Source of the DNA: Palleronia pontilimi
Lineage (GTDB): Bacteria; Pseudomonadota; Alphaproteobacteria; Rhodobacterales; Rhodobacteraceae
Direction: 5' to 3'
NCBI RefSeq assembly: GCF_016412875.1
Contig: NZ_JAEKPD010000014.1
Span: 1 to 64,000 of the forward strand
Length of the DNA: 64,000 nucleotides
Program-made: the position numbers and the translations under genes
The notes under the pieces: generated by a model
The model's input: the letters and a program-made list of their open reading frames with translations, nothing else
What the model was told of the DNA's origin: nothing
Database searches by the model: none
Shown here: in pieces, positions 24,882 to 34,392 of the stretch
Layout: every line of letters starts with the position of its first letter
Position numbering within the stretch: position 1 is the first letter of the stretch

Positions 24882-26306
24882 ATGAAAAGCTTTCCGATGT
24901 TCATCCGCACGACCGGACGCCGCGTCCTGATCGTCGGCGGCGGCGAGCAGGCGGCGCAGAAGGCCCGCCTGATCCTGAAGACCGACGCGCACCTGGTCCT
25001 CGTCTCGCCCGAACTGGACGCCGAGCTGTCCACCCTGGTCGCCTCGGGTCGGGCCGAACAAATTGCCGGTCCGCTCACGTCGGCGCTTTTCGAAGGCGCC
25101 GCCATGACCTTCGTCGCCACCGGCTGTCCGGGCCTCGATGCGGCGGTGCACGCGCTGGTCACGGCGGCGCGGTGCCCGGTCAACGTGGTCGACCAACCCG
25201 ATTTGTGCGACCTGACCACGCCGTCCATCGTCGACCGCGACCCCGTGGTCGTCGCCATCGGAACGGAAGGCACGGCCCCCGTCCTGGGCCGCCAGATCAA
25301 GACCGAGATCGAACAGATGCTGATCCCCAACCTCGGTGGCCTGGCCGCGCTGGCGGGCCGCCTGCGCAGCGCCGTCGCCGCGCGGGTCCCGCGCGAAGGG
25401 CGCCGCGAATTCTGGCGGTGGGTCTTCGCCGATGCGCCCCGCGACAGCTGGACCCGCGGGGCCGAGCGTGACGCCGCGCGCCTTATCAAGGATGCGGTGG
25501 CGGCTGGCGGCGCGCCCGCGACGACGACGATTGGCTCGATCGCCTATGTGGGTGCCGGGCCGGGCGCGCGCGATCTTCTGACCCTGCGCGCCGTGCAGCG
25601 CCTGCAGGAAGCGGACGTGGTTTTCTACGACCGCCTGGTGGAGCCCGAGGTGCTGGAACTCGCCCGCCGCGACGCCGATCGGGTTTTCGTCGGCAAGGTC
25701 GTCGGGGCGCATGCCTGGCCGCAAGAGCGCATCGACGCCGCCGTCGTGGCCGAGGCCCGCAAGGGCCGCCGCGTCGTGCGCCTGAAATCGGGCGATCCGG
25801 GCATCTTCGGGCGCCTGGACGAGGAACTTCGCGCCGCCGCCGTCGCTGGTATCGCCACGGAAATCGTGCCCGGCGTGACCGCGGCCTGCGCCGCTGCCGC
25901 GCGTCTCGACCGGCCGCTCACCAAACGCGGCGAGACCGACACGGTCGTCCTGGCGACGGCCAGGTCGCAAAAGGACGGATCGATCCCCGACCTGGAACGC
26001 CACGTCCAGCCGGGCACCACGCTGGCCATCTACATGGGCGCCTCGGCCGTGGGCGAAATCTCGGAACGCCTGCTGTCGGCCAATGTGCCGCCGGACACGC
26101 CCGTGGACATCGTGGCCGATGCCTCGAAAAGCGGCGAGGTCAGGGTCACGACAACCGTATCGGGCATGGCCCGGACGATGTCGGCATCGGGCATCGGCGG
26201 TTGCGCGGTGATCTTCGTCACGCTGCCCCGATCACTCCGCGGGCGCATGGGCCACCCGGAAACCCGCGTTCCCGGTCGAGCTGTCGGGCGTGTTGCGGGT
26301 TCGTGA
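24882..26306 (+). CDS. cysG: Siroheme synthase CysG (multifunctional)
   Basis: A 474-aa fusion that makes siroheme from uroporphyrinogen III. The N-terminal half is the precorrin-2 dehydrogenase/ferrochelatase ([38 protein letters not shown]). The C-terminal half, from about 220, is the SAM-dependent methyltransferase ([45 protein letters not shown]). GGAG lies 7 nt before the ATG. Placed at the end of the nas operon, it supplies the NirB cofactor. Its last 25 codons overlap the convergent FGE gene by 75 bp, and its Arg-rich tail may be a recent readthrough extension. Confidence 0.93.
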   Translation: MKSFPMFIRTTGRRVLIVGGGEQAAQKARLILKTDAHLVLVSPELDAELSTLVASGRAEQIAGPLTSALFEGAAMTFVATGCPGLDAAVHALVTAARCPVNVVDQPDLCDLTTPSIVDRDPVVVAIGTEGTAPVLGRQIKTEIEQMLIPNLGGLAALAGRLRSAVAARVPREGRREFWRWVFADAPRDSWTRGAERDAARLIKDAVAAGGAPATTTIGSIAYVGAGPGARDLLTLRAVQRLQEADVVFYDRLVEPEVLELARRDADRVFVGKVVGAHAWPQERIDAAVVAEARKGRRVVRLKSGDPGIFGRLDEELRAAAVAGIATEIVPGVTAACAAAARLDRPLTKRGETDTVVLATARSQKDGSIPDLERHVQPGTTLAIYMGASAVGEISERLLSANVPPDTPVDIVADASKSGEVRVTTTVSGMARTMSASGIGGCAVIFVTLPRSLRGRMGHPETRVPGRAVGRVAGS

Positions 26307-27191
26307 GTGGACCTGGTAGCGGTCGCAATAGCTGTCGTGGCACAGGTATGAGCCGCCGCGCTGGATCCGGGCGTCGCCCGACGCGGGACCGGTCGGGTCG
26401 CGCGCCAGCCCGGGGGTCGGCGGTGCCGCGCGGTACCAATCCCACACCCATTCCCAGACATTGCCGCAGGTATTCCACAGCCCGTAGCCGTTGGGCGCGA
26501 AGGCCCGCACGGGCGCGGTGCCGATGAACCCGTCCGCGGCGGTATTCTCGACCGGGAAGCGGCCCTGCCAGACATTCATCGCGTGTCTTCCGTCCGGCTC
26601 GCGCGCATTGCCCCAGGGGAACTTCGCGTGGCGCAGCCCGCCGCGCGCCGCGAATTCCCACTCGGCCTCGGTGGCAAGGCGCAGGCCCGCCCAGGTGCAA
26701 TAGGCCAGCGCGTCGAACCAGCTGACATGGACGACCGGATGATCGCCGCGCGCGGCGACATCGCTTCCCGGCCCTTCGGGCGCGGACCAGCACGCACCGT
26801 CGACGCGCCGCCACCACGGCAAACCGGGCGGATGATCGGTCCAGCGATCGGCATCGGGCAGCAGCATGTGGAAGACCGACGACCAGCCCTCGACCTCGGC
26901 CACGGTCGCGTAGCCCGTCGCCGCGGCGAAGCGCGCCCAGTCGGCGTTGGTCACGGCTACCGGCGCGATGGCAAAGGGCGACAGGCGCACCTTGCGCCGG
27001 GGTGCATCGAAATCGCCGGGAAAACGGGACCTGCGCGCGCCCATGTCGAAGAACCCGCCCGGCAAGGGGACCAGCGCCGCCCGCAACGCCGCCCGCGTCG
27101 CCGCGTCGGCCACGGGCACGGCCAGCGCCGCGTCCATCCAACGCGCATCCGCGGCACTGTCCCGGGTGGCGCCGCAGCAATTGGGGTGCAT
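26232..27191 (-). CDS. Formylglycine-generating enzyme (sulfatase-modifying factor)
   Basis: A 319-aa FGE/SUMF1 protein that oxidises the active-site Cys of sulfatases to formylglycine using oxygen. The catalytic pair appears as C284 and C289 in [12 protein letters not shown], followed by [16 protein letters not shown], as in characterised aerobic FGEs. Other family blocks are [43 protein letters not shown] and [11 protein letters not shown]. The ATG at 27191 gives an MHPNCC N-terminus; an upstream ATG would add 39 unconserved residues. It diverges from a sulfatase with the CxPSR target and is almost certainly its maturase. Confidence 0.93.
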   Translation of the reverse strand: MHPNCCGATRDSAADARWMDAALAVPVADAATRAALRAALVPLPGGFFDMGARRSRFPGDFDAPRRKVRLSPFAIAPVAVTNADWARFAAATGYATVAEVEGWSSVFHMLLPDADRWTDHPPGLPWWRRVDGACWSAPEGPGSDVAARGDHPVVHVSWFDALAYCTWAGLRLATEAEWEFAARGGLRHAKFPWGNAREPDGRHAMNVWQGRFPVENTAADGFIGTAPVRAFAPNGYGLWNTCGNVWEWVWDWYRAAPPTPGLARDPTGPASGDARIQRGGSYLCHDSYCDRYQVHSRTRNTPDSSTGNAGFRVAHAPAE

Positions 27192-27368
27192 GGCAGGGTC
27201 TCCGAACGTGGCGGATGTTTTCCTAGCATCGCAGATCGCCTGCGTCACCGGGGACGGGCGCGTTTCGGACTGGTCAGCGCGCGCGACTTCTTTCACACTC
27301 GGGCGCAAGACGCCGCATCCCCTGCTCAGGCCGGGCCCCGATGGCAGTCACACCAGCGAGGCAACCCC

Positions 27369-28682
27369 ATGAGCACCCAGAAGAAAAATGTCCTGCTGGT
27401 CAGCCTGGACGACGCGGTGTCGTGGCGGCACTACCGCACAATGTTCGGGGCCGAATTGCAGGTTCCGAACCTGGACCGCATCTGCGCCGAGGCTACGGTC
27501 TTCGACGCGGCCTATTGCCAGGCGCCCATCTGCGGGCCGTCGCGGGCCAGCTTCATGTCGGCAAAAGCGCCGCCGCAATTGGGCATCTACGACAACACCG
27601 CCGATGTCTTCGACGTGCTTCCCGCCACCGAGATGTGGTCGGTCCGGCTGAGGGATGCGGGCTATTACTGCTCGTCCGGCGGCAAGCTGCATCACCGCTA
27701 CAAGCCGCTGCGCAGGCGGTTCCACAAGGATATCTACGACGACAACCAAAAGCGTTTCACCGACGACATGCACATGCCGCCGGGGCTTGAGAAAAAGAAG
27801 TTTGGCGGTCATCGCGGCGGCTGGGGCACGACCGATCCGAAGGATGACGACACCTATTACGATCATCAGGTGGCGGAGTCGGCGATCGAGTTCCTTCAGA
27901 CCTACGACGGCGACGCGCCCTTCTACCGCGAGGTGGGGTTCTACAGCCCCCATGGGCCGCAATACACGCCCGCGCGCTTCAAGGAGATGTATGACGTCAA
28001 CGCGTTCAAGCCGCCCGAATGCTGGAAGGACGGCTTCCCCGACGAGCCCTTCATCCGCGACCGCGTCCCGCCCAACGACCGGCTGGAGGCGGGCAAGCTC
28101 ACCTGGTGGCGGCAATCGGTGCGCAACTATTTCTCGGCCCTGAGCCACGGGGATCATCACCTGGGCCGGGTGTGGGACGCGCTCATGGCCTCGCCCCACG
28201 CCGAAAACACGCTCGTGGTCCTGGTCGCCGATCACGGCTTTCACCTGGGCGACCGCAACCGCTTTTCCAAGTTCACCCTGTTCGAGCAGGTCGCGGGCGT
28301 CCCATTCGTGATCTGGGATCCCGCGCGCAGGCAGGCGCAAACGGTGGACGATCCGGTGTCGCTGCTGGATCTCGGCCCGACAGTACTGGACCATGTGGGG
28401 CTGGATCCGCGCGACGATTGGGTGGGACGTTCGCTGGTGCCGCTGCTCGACGGCGCGCGCGATCCCGACCGGGTGGTGCCCACGTTCTCGAACGATGGGG
28501 TCAGCATCCGCAAGGGGCGCTATCGCTTCATCCGGTACGAGAACGGCGAGACGCAGCTTTTCGACGTGGTGGACGATTTCTGGCAGCAGCGCGACCTGGG
28601 CCCGGATCACCCCGAACACGGCGCGCTGCTGAAGGCATTGGTGGAAAGCGCCCGCGCGCACGGTCTGGACATCGCCGCCTGA
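27369..28682 (+). CDS. Type I sulfatase (formylglycine-dependent)
   Basis: A 437-aa sulfatase/alkaline phosphatase superfamily hydrolase that removes sulfate from an organic ester. The maturation motif ICGPSRASF holds C55, P57, S58 and R59. The metal site shows VLLVSLDDAVSW near 8-19 and VVLVADHGFHLGDRN near 290. It resembles the iduronate-2-sulfatase/choline-sulfatase branch. No signal peptide is visible, so it probably acts in the cytoplasm on an imported sulfate ester. The FGE gene diverges 177 bp away. The substrate is unknown. Confidence 0.9.
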   Translation: MSTQKKNVLLVSLDDAVSWRHYRTMFGAELQVPNLDRICAEATVFDAAYCQAPICGPSRASFMSAKAPPQLGIYDNTADVFDVLPATEMWSVRLRDAGYYCSSGGKLHHRYKPLRRRFHKDIYDDNQKRFTDDMHMPPGLEKKKFGGHRGGWGTTDPKDDDTYYDHQVAESAIEFLQTYDGDAPFYREVGFYSPHGPQYTPARFKEMYDVNAFKPPECWKDGFPDEPFIRDRVPPNDRLEAGKLTWWRQSVRNYFSALSHGDHHLGRVWDALMASPHAENTLVVLVADHGFHLGDRNRFSKFTLFEQVAGVPFVIWDPARRQAQTVDDPVSLLDLGPTVLDHVGLDPRDDWVGRSLVPLLDGARDPDRVVPTFSNDGVSIRKGRYRFIRYENGETQLFDVVDDFWQQRDLGPDHPEHGALLKALVESARAHGLDIAA

Positions 28683-28934
28683 GCGCGGCCTTCGGGCGGG
28701 CCAATGCCGGGATCGACACGACCTTCGGCTTCCCGACCCTGATCGCCCACGGCGCCAACACCCGCGACCTTGCCGCTGGCACCCTCGTCGGATCGGGCAC
28801 TATGTCGAAACGGGGGGCGGACGGCGAACCGGGTCGACACCGCGTCCCCCCGTCTGCCGCCAAGCGACCGGCTCAGGATCTGGATGGAAGACGCCCGCGC
28901 CCGCTCCATCTTCCAGGAAGCGACAACGCCATGA
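28682..28934 (+). pseudogene. Remnant of a fumarylacetoacetate hydrolase (FAH)-family gene
   Basis: Right after the sulfatase stop, one frame reads FGRANAGIDTTFGFPTLIAH, then TRDLAAGTLVGSGTMSKR and DADG-like ADGEPG. This is the C-terminal core of bacterial FAH-family hydrolases (usual form SFPQLIAHAARTRPLGAGTIVGSGTVSN). About 30 codons later a different frame (from 28866) continues with DRLRIWMEDARARSIFQEAT up to a TGA at 28932-28934, matching the usual end (GDTVRIEMKDA...SIFG). No start codon or N-terminal half is present. I read this as a truncated and frameshifted gene. Confidence 0.65.
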
Positions 28935-28965
28935 GGATTAGATATGCCACCGCGGGCGACACGGA

Positions 28966-29997
28966 TCAGGCGTCGGCGAAGCTTATCTGCGTCTTGATCG
29001 CGCGGCTGCGGTCGCCCGCCGCTTGGAACGCCGGGATCGCGTCGTCCAGCGGGAAGGTCCGGGTGATGTAGGGGCGCACGTCGATCAGCCCCTTGCGCAT
29101 CAGGCTGACGCCGGTGAAGAACTCGCCGTGAAAGCGGAAACTGCCCTTCAGCACCAGCTCCTTGGCGGTCATCGCCTGCACCGGCAACGTCATGTCGCCG
29201 CCGAGGCCCAGCTGAACGATGGTCGCCCCGGGCCGCATCGCCGGGACCGCCGCCGACAGGGCCGCGGCGGCGCCGGAGCATTCGAACAGGACATCGAACT
29301 TTCCTTTATCCGCCTCGAAGTCGGAAAGACTGCCTTCAGTGGCTGCCACGGTCAGATCGGCGCCCGCCTTGCGCGCCATCTCCAGCGGGAAGTCGCTCAG
29401 ATCGGTGGCGACCACCAGGTCCGCCCCGGCCCGTCGCGCCGCCAGGATGCACAGGATCCCGATGGGACCGCAGCCGGTCACCAGCACCGACTTGCCCAAC
29501 AACGGACCGGCCTGCCGGGCGGCGTGCAGCGTGACCCCCAGCGGCTCGGCCATCGCCGCTTCGCCCGCGCTCAGACCATCGGCGGGGGCGCATTGCCACG
29601 CCTCGGCGACAAGGACTTCGCGGAATGCGCCTTGAATGTGGGGAAAAGGCATGGCCGAGCCGTAGAATCGCATGTTCAGGCAGTGATTGAACATCGCGTT
29701 GTTGCAAAACTGACATTGCCCGCAGGGCCGCGAGGGCGAGACGGCGACAAGCTGCCCTTCACGCAGCCCCGTGACCCCGTCGCCCAGCGCACTGACATGG
29801 CCCGACACCTCGTGGCCCAGGATCATCGGCTCTTTCAGCCGCACCGTGCCGAAGCCGCCGTGGTTGTAGTAATGCAGGTCCGAGCCGCAGATGCCGCCCC
29901 GCGCCAACCGGATCTGAACCTGCCCGGGGCCCGGAGCGTCCTCGGCGCGATCCTCGATCCGCAGATCCTTCGCGTCGTGGATGACGATGGATTTCAT
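28966..29997 (-). CDS. idnD: L-idonate 5-dehydrogenase-like zinc alcohol dehydrogenase
   Basis: A 343-aa medium-chain zinc dehydrogenase of the IdnD branch, oxidising L-idonate (or a related sugar acid) to 5-keto-D-gluconate with NAD(P). The catalytic zinc site shows GICGSDLHYYNHGGFG near 36-51 and GHEVSGHV near 61. The structural zinc loop is CGQCQFCNNAMFNHC near 92-106, and the Rossmann fold has VLVTGCGPIGIL. GGAGG precedes the ATG. It is divergent from an SDR of the gluconate 5-dehydrogenase type, the usual partner in the idonate pathway. Confidence 0.85.
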   Translation of the reverse strand: MKSIVIHDAKDLRIEDRAEDAPGPGQVQIRLARGGICGSDLHYYNHGGFGTVRLKEPMILGHEVSGHVSALGDGVTGLREGQLVAVSPSRPCGQCQFCNNAMFNHCLNMRFYGSAMPFPHIQGAFREVLVAEAWQCAPADGLSAGEAAMAEPLGVTLHAARQAGPLLGKSVLVTGCGPIGILCILAARRAGADLVVATDLSDFPLEMARKAGADLTVAATEGSLSDFEADKGKFDVLFECSGAAAALSAAVPAMRPGATIVQLGLGGDMTLPVQAMTAKELVLKGSFRFHGEFFTGVSLMRKGLIDVRPYITRTFPLDDAIPAFQAAGDRSRAIKTQISFADA

Positions 29998-30119
29998 GGG
30001 CGGACCTCCGGTTGCGACTGCGCCCAGCAGATACCGCGCCGGGACCGGTGTCCAGATGCGCGGTTGACTTCGGACGCGCGGCCAAGAACGCTCGGCCAGC
30101 CAAATGAGGGGAGCGCGCC

Positions 30120-30887
30120 ATGTCCATCCAGCTGTTCGATCTGACCGGCAAACGCGCGCTGATCACCGGCTCGTCCCAGGGGATCGGCCACGCGCTGGCA
30201 CACGGGCTGGCCGCCGCCGGGGCCGAGATCGTGGTCAACGGGCGCGATGCCGACAAGCTGGCGAAAGCCGCCGATACGTTGCGCAAAGCGGGCGCCACAA
30301 TATACGAACTGGCCTTCGACGTGACCGACCACGATGCGGTGCGCGCGGCGATCGACGGGTTCGAGGACGCCACCGGCCCCATCGACATCCTGGTCAACAA
30401 TGCCGGGATGCAGCAGCGCGCGCCGCTGGAAGACTTCCCCGCCGACGGGTTCGAGCGGCTGCTGCAGACCAACATCGCCAGCGTCTTCCACGTGGGCCAG
30501 GCCTGCGCGCGCCACATGATCGGGCGCGGGGCGGGCAAGATCGTGAACATCTGCTCGGTCCAGACGGCGCTGGCCCGGCCCGGCATCGCACCCTACACCG
30601 CCACAAAGGGCGCGGTGGCGAACCTGACCAAGGGAATGGCGACGGATTGGGCGAAGCACGGGTTGCAATGCAACGGGCTGGCGCCGGGCTATTTCGAGAC
30701 GCCGCTGAACCAGGCGTTGGTGGACGATCCGGACTTCACCGCGTGGCTGGAAAAGCGCACGCCCGCGGGCCGCTGGGGCAAGGTGGACGAGCTGGTCGGC
30801 GCGGCGATCTTCCTGTCGTCCGAGGCGTCGAGCTTCGTCAATGGCACGACGCTGTTCGTGGATGGCGGGATCACGGCGTCGCTCTGA
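30120..30887 (+). CDS. idnO: Gluconate 5-dehydrogenase-like short-chain dehydrogenase
   Basis: A 255-aa SDR with the cofactor loop ITGSSQGIGHAL near 15, the NNAG motif near 92, and catalytic Y159/K163 in YTATKGAVANLTKGMATDWA. The N-terminal FDLTGKRALITG and the QQRAPLEDF block fit the IdnO/gluconate 5-dehydrogenase group, which reduces 5-ketogluconate to gluconate. It diverges from idnD across 122 bp, so the two may share a regulator not present here. Its 3' end overlaps the convergent sitD by 17 bp. Confidence 0.85.
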   Translation: MSIQLFDLTGKRALITGSSQGIGHALAHGLAAAGAEIVVNGRDADKLAKAADTLRKAGATIYELAFDVTDHDAVRAAIDGFEDATGPIDILVNNAGMQQRAPLEDFPADGFERLLQTNIASVFHVGQACARHMIGRGAGKIVNICSVQTALARPGIAPYTATKGAVANLTKGMATDWAKHGLQCNGLAPGYFETPLNQALVDDPDFTAWLEKRTPAGRWGKVDELVGAAIFLSSEASSFVNGTTLFVDGGITASL

Positions 30888-31713
30888 GCCGCCGGGACGC
30901 GCCGCGGGTCCGCATCTGCCGATAGGCGAAGGCCAGCAGGAAAAGCGCGCTCAGGACAAGCACGATGGTCGGCGCGGGCGCGCTGTCCAGAAAGAAGCTC
31001 AAATACGTGCCGGTCAGCATCGACGCCATGCAGACCGCGACCGCCACCCACAGCATGGTCGAAAAGCGCCGCACCAGCAGGAACGCGATGGCGCCCGGCG
31101 CGATCAGCAGGCCGATGGCCAGGATCAGGCCCGCCGCCGACAGCGTGGCCACGATGGTCAGCGAAAGGGCCGCCAGCAGCCCGTAATGCAGCCACCGCGT
31201 CGGCAGCCCGCTGGCCTGCGCCTGCGCCGGATCGAAACTGTGCAGCAGGAAGTCGCGCCATTTCAGCCCCAGCAGCAACGCGACCCCCGCCGAGATCAGC
31301 CCGGCGGTCCAAAGCTCGTGCGGCTCGACGCCCAGCATGTTGCCGAACAGGATGTGATCGAGATGGGCGTCCGTCTCGATCGACACGTAAAGCACGATCC
31401 CAAGTCCGAACATGCCCGAGAACACGACCCCCATGATCGTATCCTGCTTCACCCGGCTGTTGCCCGCCAGGTAGCCGGTGGCGGTGGCGCACAGCATCCC
31501 GGCGGCGAAGGCGCCGATAATCAGCGGGATGCCCAGGATATAGGCCAGCACGATGCCCGGCAGCACCGCGTGGCTGACCGCGTCGCCCATCAGCGCCCAG
31601 CCCTTCATCACCAGGAAACACGACAGCAGCGCCGTGGGCACCGACACCAGCATCGAGATCAGGAAGGCGTTCTGCATGAAGGCGAACTGGAACGGCAGCG
31701 TGAGCGTGTCCAT
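30871..31713 (-). CDS. sitD: Manganese/iron ABC transporter permease SitD
   Basis: A 280-aa membrane protein of the ABC-3 (ZnuB/MntB/SitD) family with about eight hydrophobic segments. It starts LPFQFAFMQNAFLISMLVSV and carries the family block MGDAVSHAVLPGIVLAYILG near 44. It pairs with SitC to form the channel of a Mn/Fe importer. Its ATG overlaps the sitC stop by one base. Its 3' end overlaps the convergent idnO. Confidence 0.9.
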   Translation of the reverse strand: MDTLTLPFQFAFMQNAFLISMLVSVPTALLSCFLVMKGWALMGDAVSHAVLPGIVLAYILGIPLIIGAFAAGMLCATATGYLAGNSRVKQDTIMGVVFSGMFGLGIVLYVSIETDAHLDHILFGNMLGVEPHELWTAGLISAGVALLLGLKWRDFLLHSFDPAQAQASGLPTRWLHYGLLAALSLTIVATLSAAGLILAIGLLIAPGAIAFLLVRRFSTMLWVAVAVCMASMLTGTYLSFFLDSAPAPTIVLVLSALFLLAFAYRQMRTRGASRRLRATP

Positions 31714-32564
31714 CAGCGCGGCTCCAACGCGCGGCGGGCCTTGCGCTTGGCGGCCAGCAGGCCGTGCTTCGGCGCGAAGACGAAGGCCGCCAGGAAGATC
31801 AGCGTCTGCAGCATCACGATCACGCCGCCCGTGGCCCCGTTCAGGAAATAGCTGAGATACGCGCCGGTGAAGCTGGTCGTGGCGCCGATGGCCACCGACA
31901 CGGCGATGAGCCGCGGGAACCGGTCGCAGAGCAGGTAGGCCGTAGCCCCCGGCGTCACGACCATGGCGATGACCAGGAACGCGCCCACCGTCTGCATCGC
32001 GGCGACAACCGACGCCGACAGCAGCACGAAAAACACCGCCTTCAGCAGGCCGGGGCGCAGGCCGATGGTGCGGGCGTGGTTTTCGTCGAAGAACGTCACC
32101 ATCAGGTCGCGCCACTTGGCCAGCAGGATCGCCAGCGACACCACCCCGATCAGCACCAGTTGCAGCGTGTCCTCGGGGGTGATGGCCAGGATATTGCCCA
32201 TGGTGATGGTCTGGATCGACACCGCCATGGGGTTCACCGACACCATGAACAGGCCCAGCCCGAAGAACGACGTGAAGATCAGGCCGATGATGACATCCAC
32301 CTTCAGCCCCGAGCGTTCCGACAGGAACAGCATCGCGCCCGCCGCCAGCGCGCCCGCGATGAAGGCCCCCAGCGCGAAGGGCAAGCCCAGGATGTAGGCC
32401 CCCGCGACGCCCGGCACGACCGAATGGGACAGGGCGTCGCCGATCAGGCTCCAGCCCTTCAGCATGAGGTAGGCAGACAGGAACGCGCAGACCCCGCCCA
32501 CCAGCGCCGACACCCACATGGCGTTGGTCATGTAGCCGTAGCTGAAGGGTTCCAGCAGGATCAT
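31713..32564 (-). CDS. sitC: Manganese/iron ABC transporter permease SitC
   Basis: A 283-aa ABC-3 permease, paralogous to Sit[21 protein letters not shown] near 36 is the equivalent signature. It starts [20 protein letters not shown], typical of SitC/MntC. It overlaps sitB by 4 bp and sitD by one base, so the operon is translationally coupled throughout. Together with SitD it forms the membrane pore for Mn2+ (or Fe2+). Confidence 0.9.
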   Translation of the reverse strand: MILLEPFSYGYMTNAMWVSALVGGVCAFLSAYLMLKGWSLIGDALSHSVVPGVAGAYILGLPFALGAFIAGALAAGAMLFLSERSGLKVDVIIGLIFTSFFGLGLFMVSVNPMAVSIQTITMGNILAITPEDTLQLVLIGVVSLAILLAKWRDLMVTFFDENHARTIGLRPGLLKAVFFVLLSASVVAAMQTVGAFLVIAMVVTPGATAYLLCDRFPRLIAVSVAIGATTSFTGAYLSYFLNGATGGVIVMLQTLIFLAAFVFAPKHGLLAAKRKARRALEPR

Positions 32565-33433
32565 TCGCGCTCGGTCACGGTGCGGGTGCGGTTGCCGTAG
32601 CGCACGAGGGGGCGTTCGTCGTCGGTGTAGATGCTGATCTGGCGGTCGTCGTCGTCGTGGTCGGCATGCAAGTCCGCGCCGCCGAGGGTGAAATGGCGCA
32701 GCACGCCGCCGAAGGCCTTTTCCAGGTTCTCGCGGGTGAAGGTCGTCTCGGTCGGCCCATGGGCCAGAACTGTGCCCTTGACCAGCACGGTGCGGTCGCA
32801 GAACTCGGGCACGGATCCAAGGTTATGGGTCGAGACCAGCATCACGCGGCCCTCGTCCCGCAACTCGCGCAGCAGCGCGACGATCTGGTCTTCCGTCTTC
32901 ACGTCGACACCGGTGAAGGGCTCGTCCAGCAAAATCACCTGCCCGTCCTGGGCCAGCGCGCGGGCCAGGAAGACGCGCTTGCGCTGGCCGCCCGACAACT
33001 CGCCGATCTGGCGGTGGCGGAACTGGGTCATGCTGACGCGGTCCAGCGCGCGGTCGACCGCCGCGCGGTCTGCGGCACCGGCACGGCGCAGGAACCCCAT
33101 GTGGCCGTAGCGGCCCATCATCACCACGTCCTCGACCAGGACCGGGAAGCTCCAATCGACCTCTTCGGATTGCGGCACGTAAGACACCAGGTTGGCGGCC
33201 AATGCCTCTTTCACCGATCGGCCCAGGATGCGGATGCCGCCCCGCGCCAGCGGCACGAAGCCCATGATCGCCTTGAACAGCGTGGATTTGCCCGCGCCGT
33301 TCACGCCCACCAGGCCGGTGATCGTGCCGCGCGGGATGTCGAAGCTGGCATCCCACAGCGCGGTGTGGCCGTTGCGGTAGGTCACCGTCACGTCGTTGGC
33401 GGCCAAGCCGATGGTGTCGCCGGTATCCTTCAT
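32561..33433 (-). CDS. sitB: Manganese/iron ABC transporter ATP-binding protein SitB
   Basis: A 290-aa ATPase of the metal ABC family. Walker [10 protein letters not shown] lies near 44, the signature is LSGGQRKR near 148, Walker B is [12 protein letters not shown], and the H-loop is STHNLGSV. The C-terminal 40 residues contain [14 protein letters not shown], a His/Asp-rich stretch that could bind the transported metal. It overlaps sitA and sitC by 4 bp each. Confidence 0.92.
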   Translation of the reverse strand: MKDTGDTIGLAANDVTVTYRNGHTALWDASFDIPRGTITGLVGVNGAGKSTLFKAIMGFVPLARGGIRILGRSVKEALAANLVSYVPQSEEVDWSFPVLVEDVVMMGRYGHMGFLRRAGAADRAAVDRALDRVSMTQFRHRQIGELSGGQRKRVFLARALAQDGQVILLDEPFTGVDVKTEDQIVALLRELRDEGRVMLVSTHNLGSVPEFCDRTVLVKGTVLAHGPTETTFTRENLEKAFGGVLRHFTLGGADLHADHDDDDRQISIYTDDERPLVRYGNRTRTVTERE

Positions 33434-34317
33434 CCTGCCGCTTCCGTCAGCCCGTCCGCGACGGTCTGCGACGTGACGCGCAAGAGGTCGAGATAGGTGG
33501 GCACCGGTCCGTCCGCTTCGCTGAGCGAGTCCACGTAAAGCTCGCCCCCGTAACGCGCGCCGGTCTCGCGGGCGACCTGCTGGGCAGGCGCGGTGTTGAC
33601 GGTGCTTTCGCAGAACACCACCGGGATGTCGTTGTCGCGCACCCCGTCGATGACGCTGCGCACCTGCTGCGGTGTGCCCACCTGGTCGGCGTTCATGGGC
33701 CAGAGATACAGCTCCTTCAGCCCGAAATCGCGGGCCAGGTAGCTGAACGCGCCTTCGCAGGTGACCAGCCAGCGCCGGTCTTCGGGGATGGCGGCGATGG
33801 CATCGCGAAAGGGTTCGATCGTCGCGCGCAGCTCTTGCTTGTAGGCGGTGGCATTGGCCTCGTAGACCGGCCTGTTGCCGGGATCGTGCTCCGACAGGGC
33901 GGCGGCGATGTTGTCGATATAGATCAGCGCGTTATCGAGGCCCATCCAGGCGTGCGGGTTGGCCTTGCCCTGGTAGCTGCCGGAGGTGATCGAGATCGGC
34001 TCGATCCCGTCGCTGAGAGTCACCGACGGCACGTCGCTTAGGTTGGACAGGAACTGCTCGAACCACAATTCCAGGTTCAGGCCGTTCCACAGGATCAGGT
34101 CGGCATCGTAAGCGCGCACGATGTCCTGGGGTGTGGGCTCGTAACCGTGGATCTCGGCGCCGGGCTTGGTGATCGACACGACCTCGGCCGCATCGCCCGC
34201 GACATTGGCTGCCATGTCGGCCAGCACGGTGAAGGTGGTGACGACCTTCAGCTTGTCCTGGGCCAGGGCGGCGCCGGGCAGAAGAAGAAGGGCAAGAAGC
34301 AGCGATCGGAAAGTCAT
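33430..34317 (-). CDS. sitA: Manganese/iron ABC transporter substrate-binding protein SitA
   Basis: A 295-aa cluster-9 metal receptor with a Sec signal peptide (cleavage near LPGAALA, about 19). [17 protein letters not shown] opens the fold, and [19 protein letters not shown] carries one metal His. A ligand-binding Glu is likely in [10 protein letters not shown] and an Asp in [11 protein letters not shown], while the first metal His is in [10 protein letters not shown]. This His-His-Glu-Asp set fits Mn/Fe rather than zinc receptors. First gene of sitABCD, 39 bp behind a Mur-like box. Confidence 0.92.
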   Translation of the reverse strand: MTFRSLLLALLLLPGAALAQDKLKVVTTFTVLADMAANVAGDAAEVVSITKPGAEIHGYEPTPQDIVRAYDADLILWNGLNLELWFEQFLSNLSDVPSVTLSDGIEPISITSGSYQGKANPHAWMGLDNALIYIDNIAAALSEHDPGNRPVYEANATAYKQELRATIEPFRDAIAAIPEDRRWLVTCEGAFSYLARDFGLKELYLWPMNADQVGTPQQVRSVIDGVRDNDIPVVFCESTVNTAPAQQVARETGARYGGELYVDSLSEADGPVPTYLDLLRVTSQTVADGLTEAAG

Positions 34318-34356
34318 GGGGGCACACCTGGGGCGCGGAACGCGCTCCCTTCTAGA

Positions 34357-34371
34357 TGCAAGTCATTCGCA
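34357..34371 (-). promoter_or_regulatory. Mur/Fur-type box upstream of sitA
   Basis: On the minus strand the sequence reads TGCGAATGACTTGCA, an imperfect palindrome resembling the alphaproteobacterial Mur (manganese-responsive Fur) site of TGCAAAT-type arms. It lies 40 bp upstream of the sitA start, where repression by Mn-loaded Mur is expected. Confidence 0.55.
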
Positions 34372-34392
34372 AAAAGTCAAGGTGCGGGCGCA

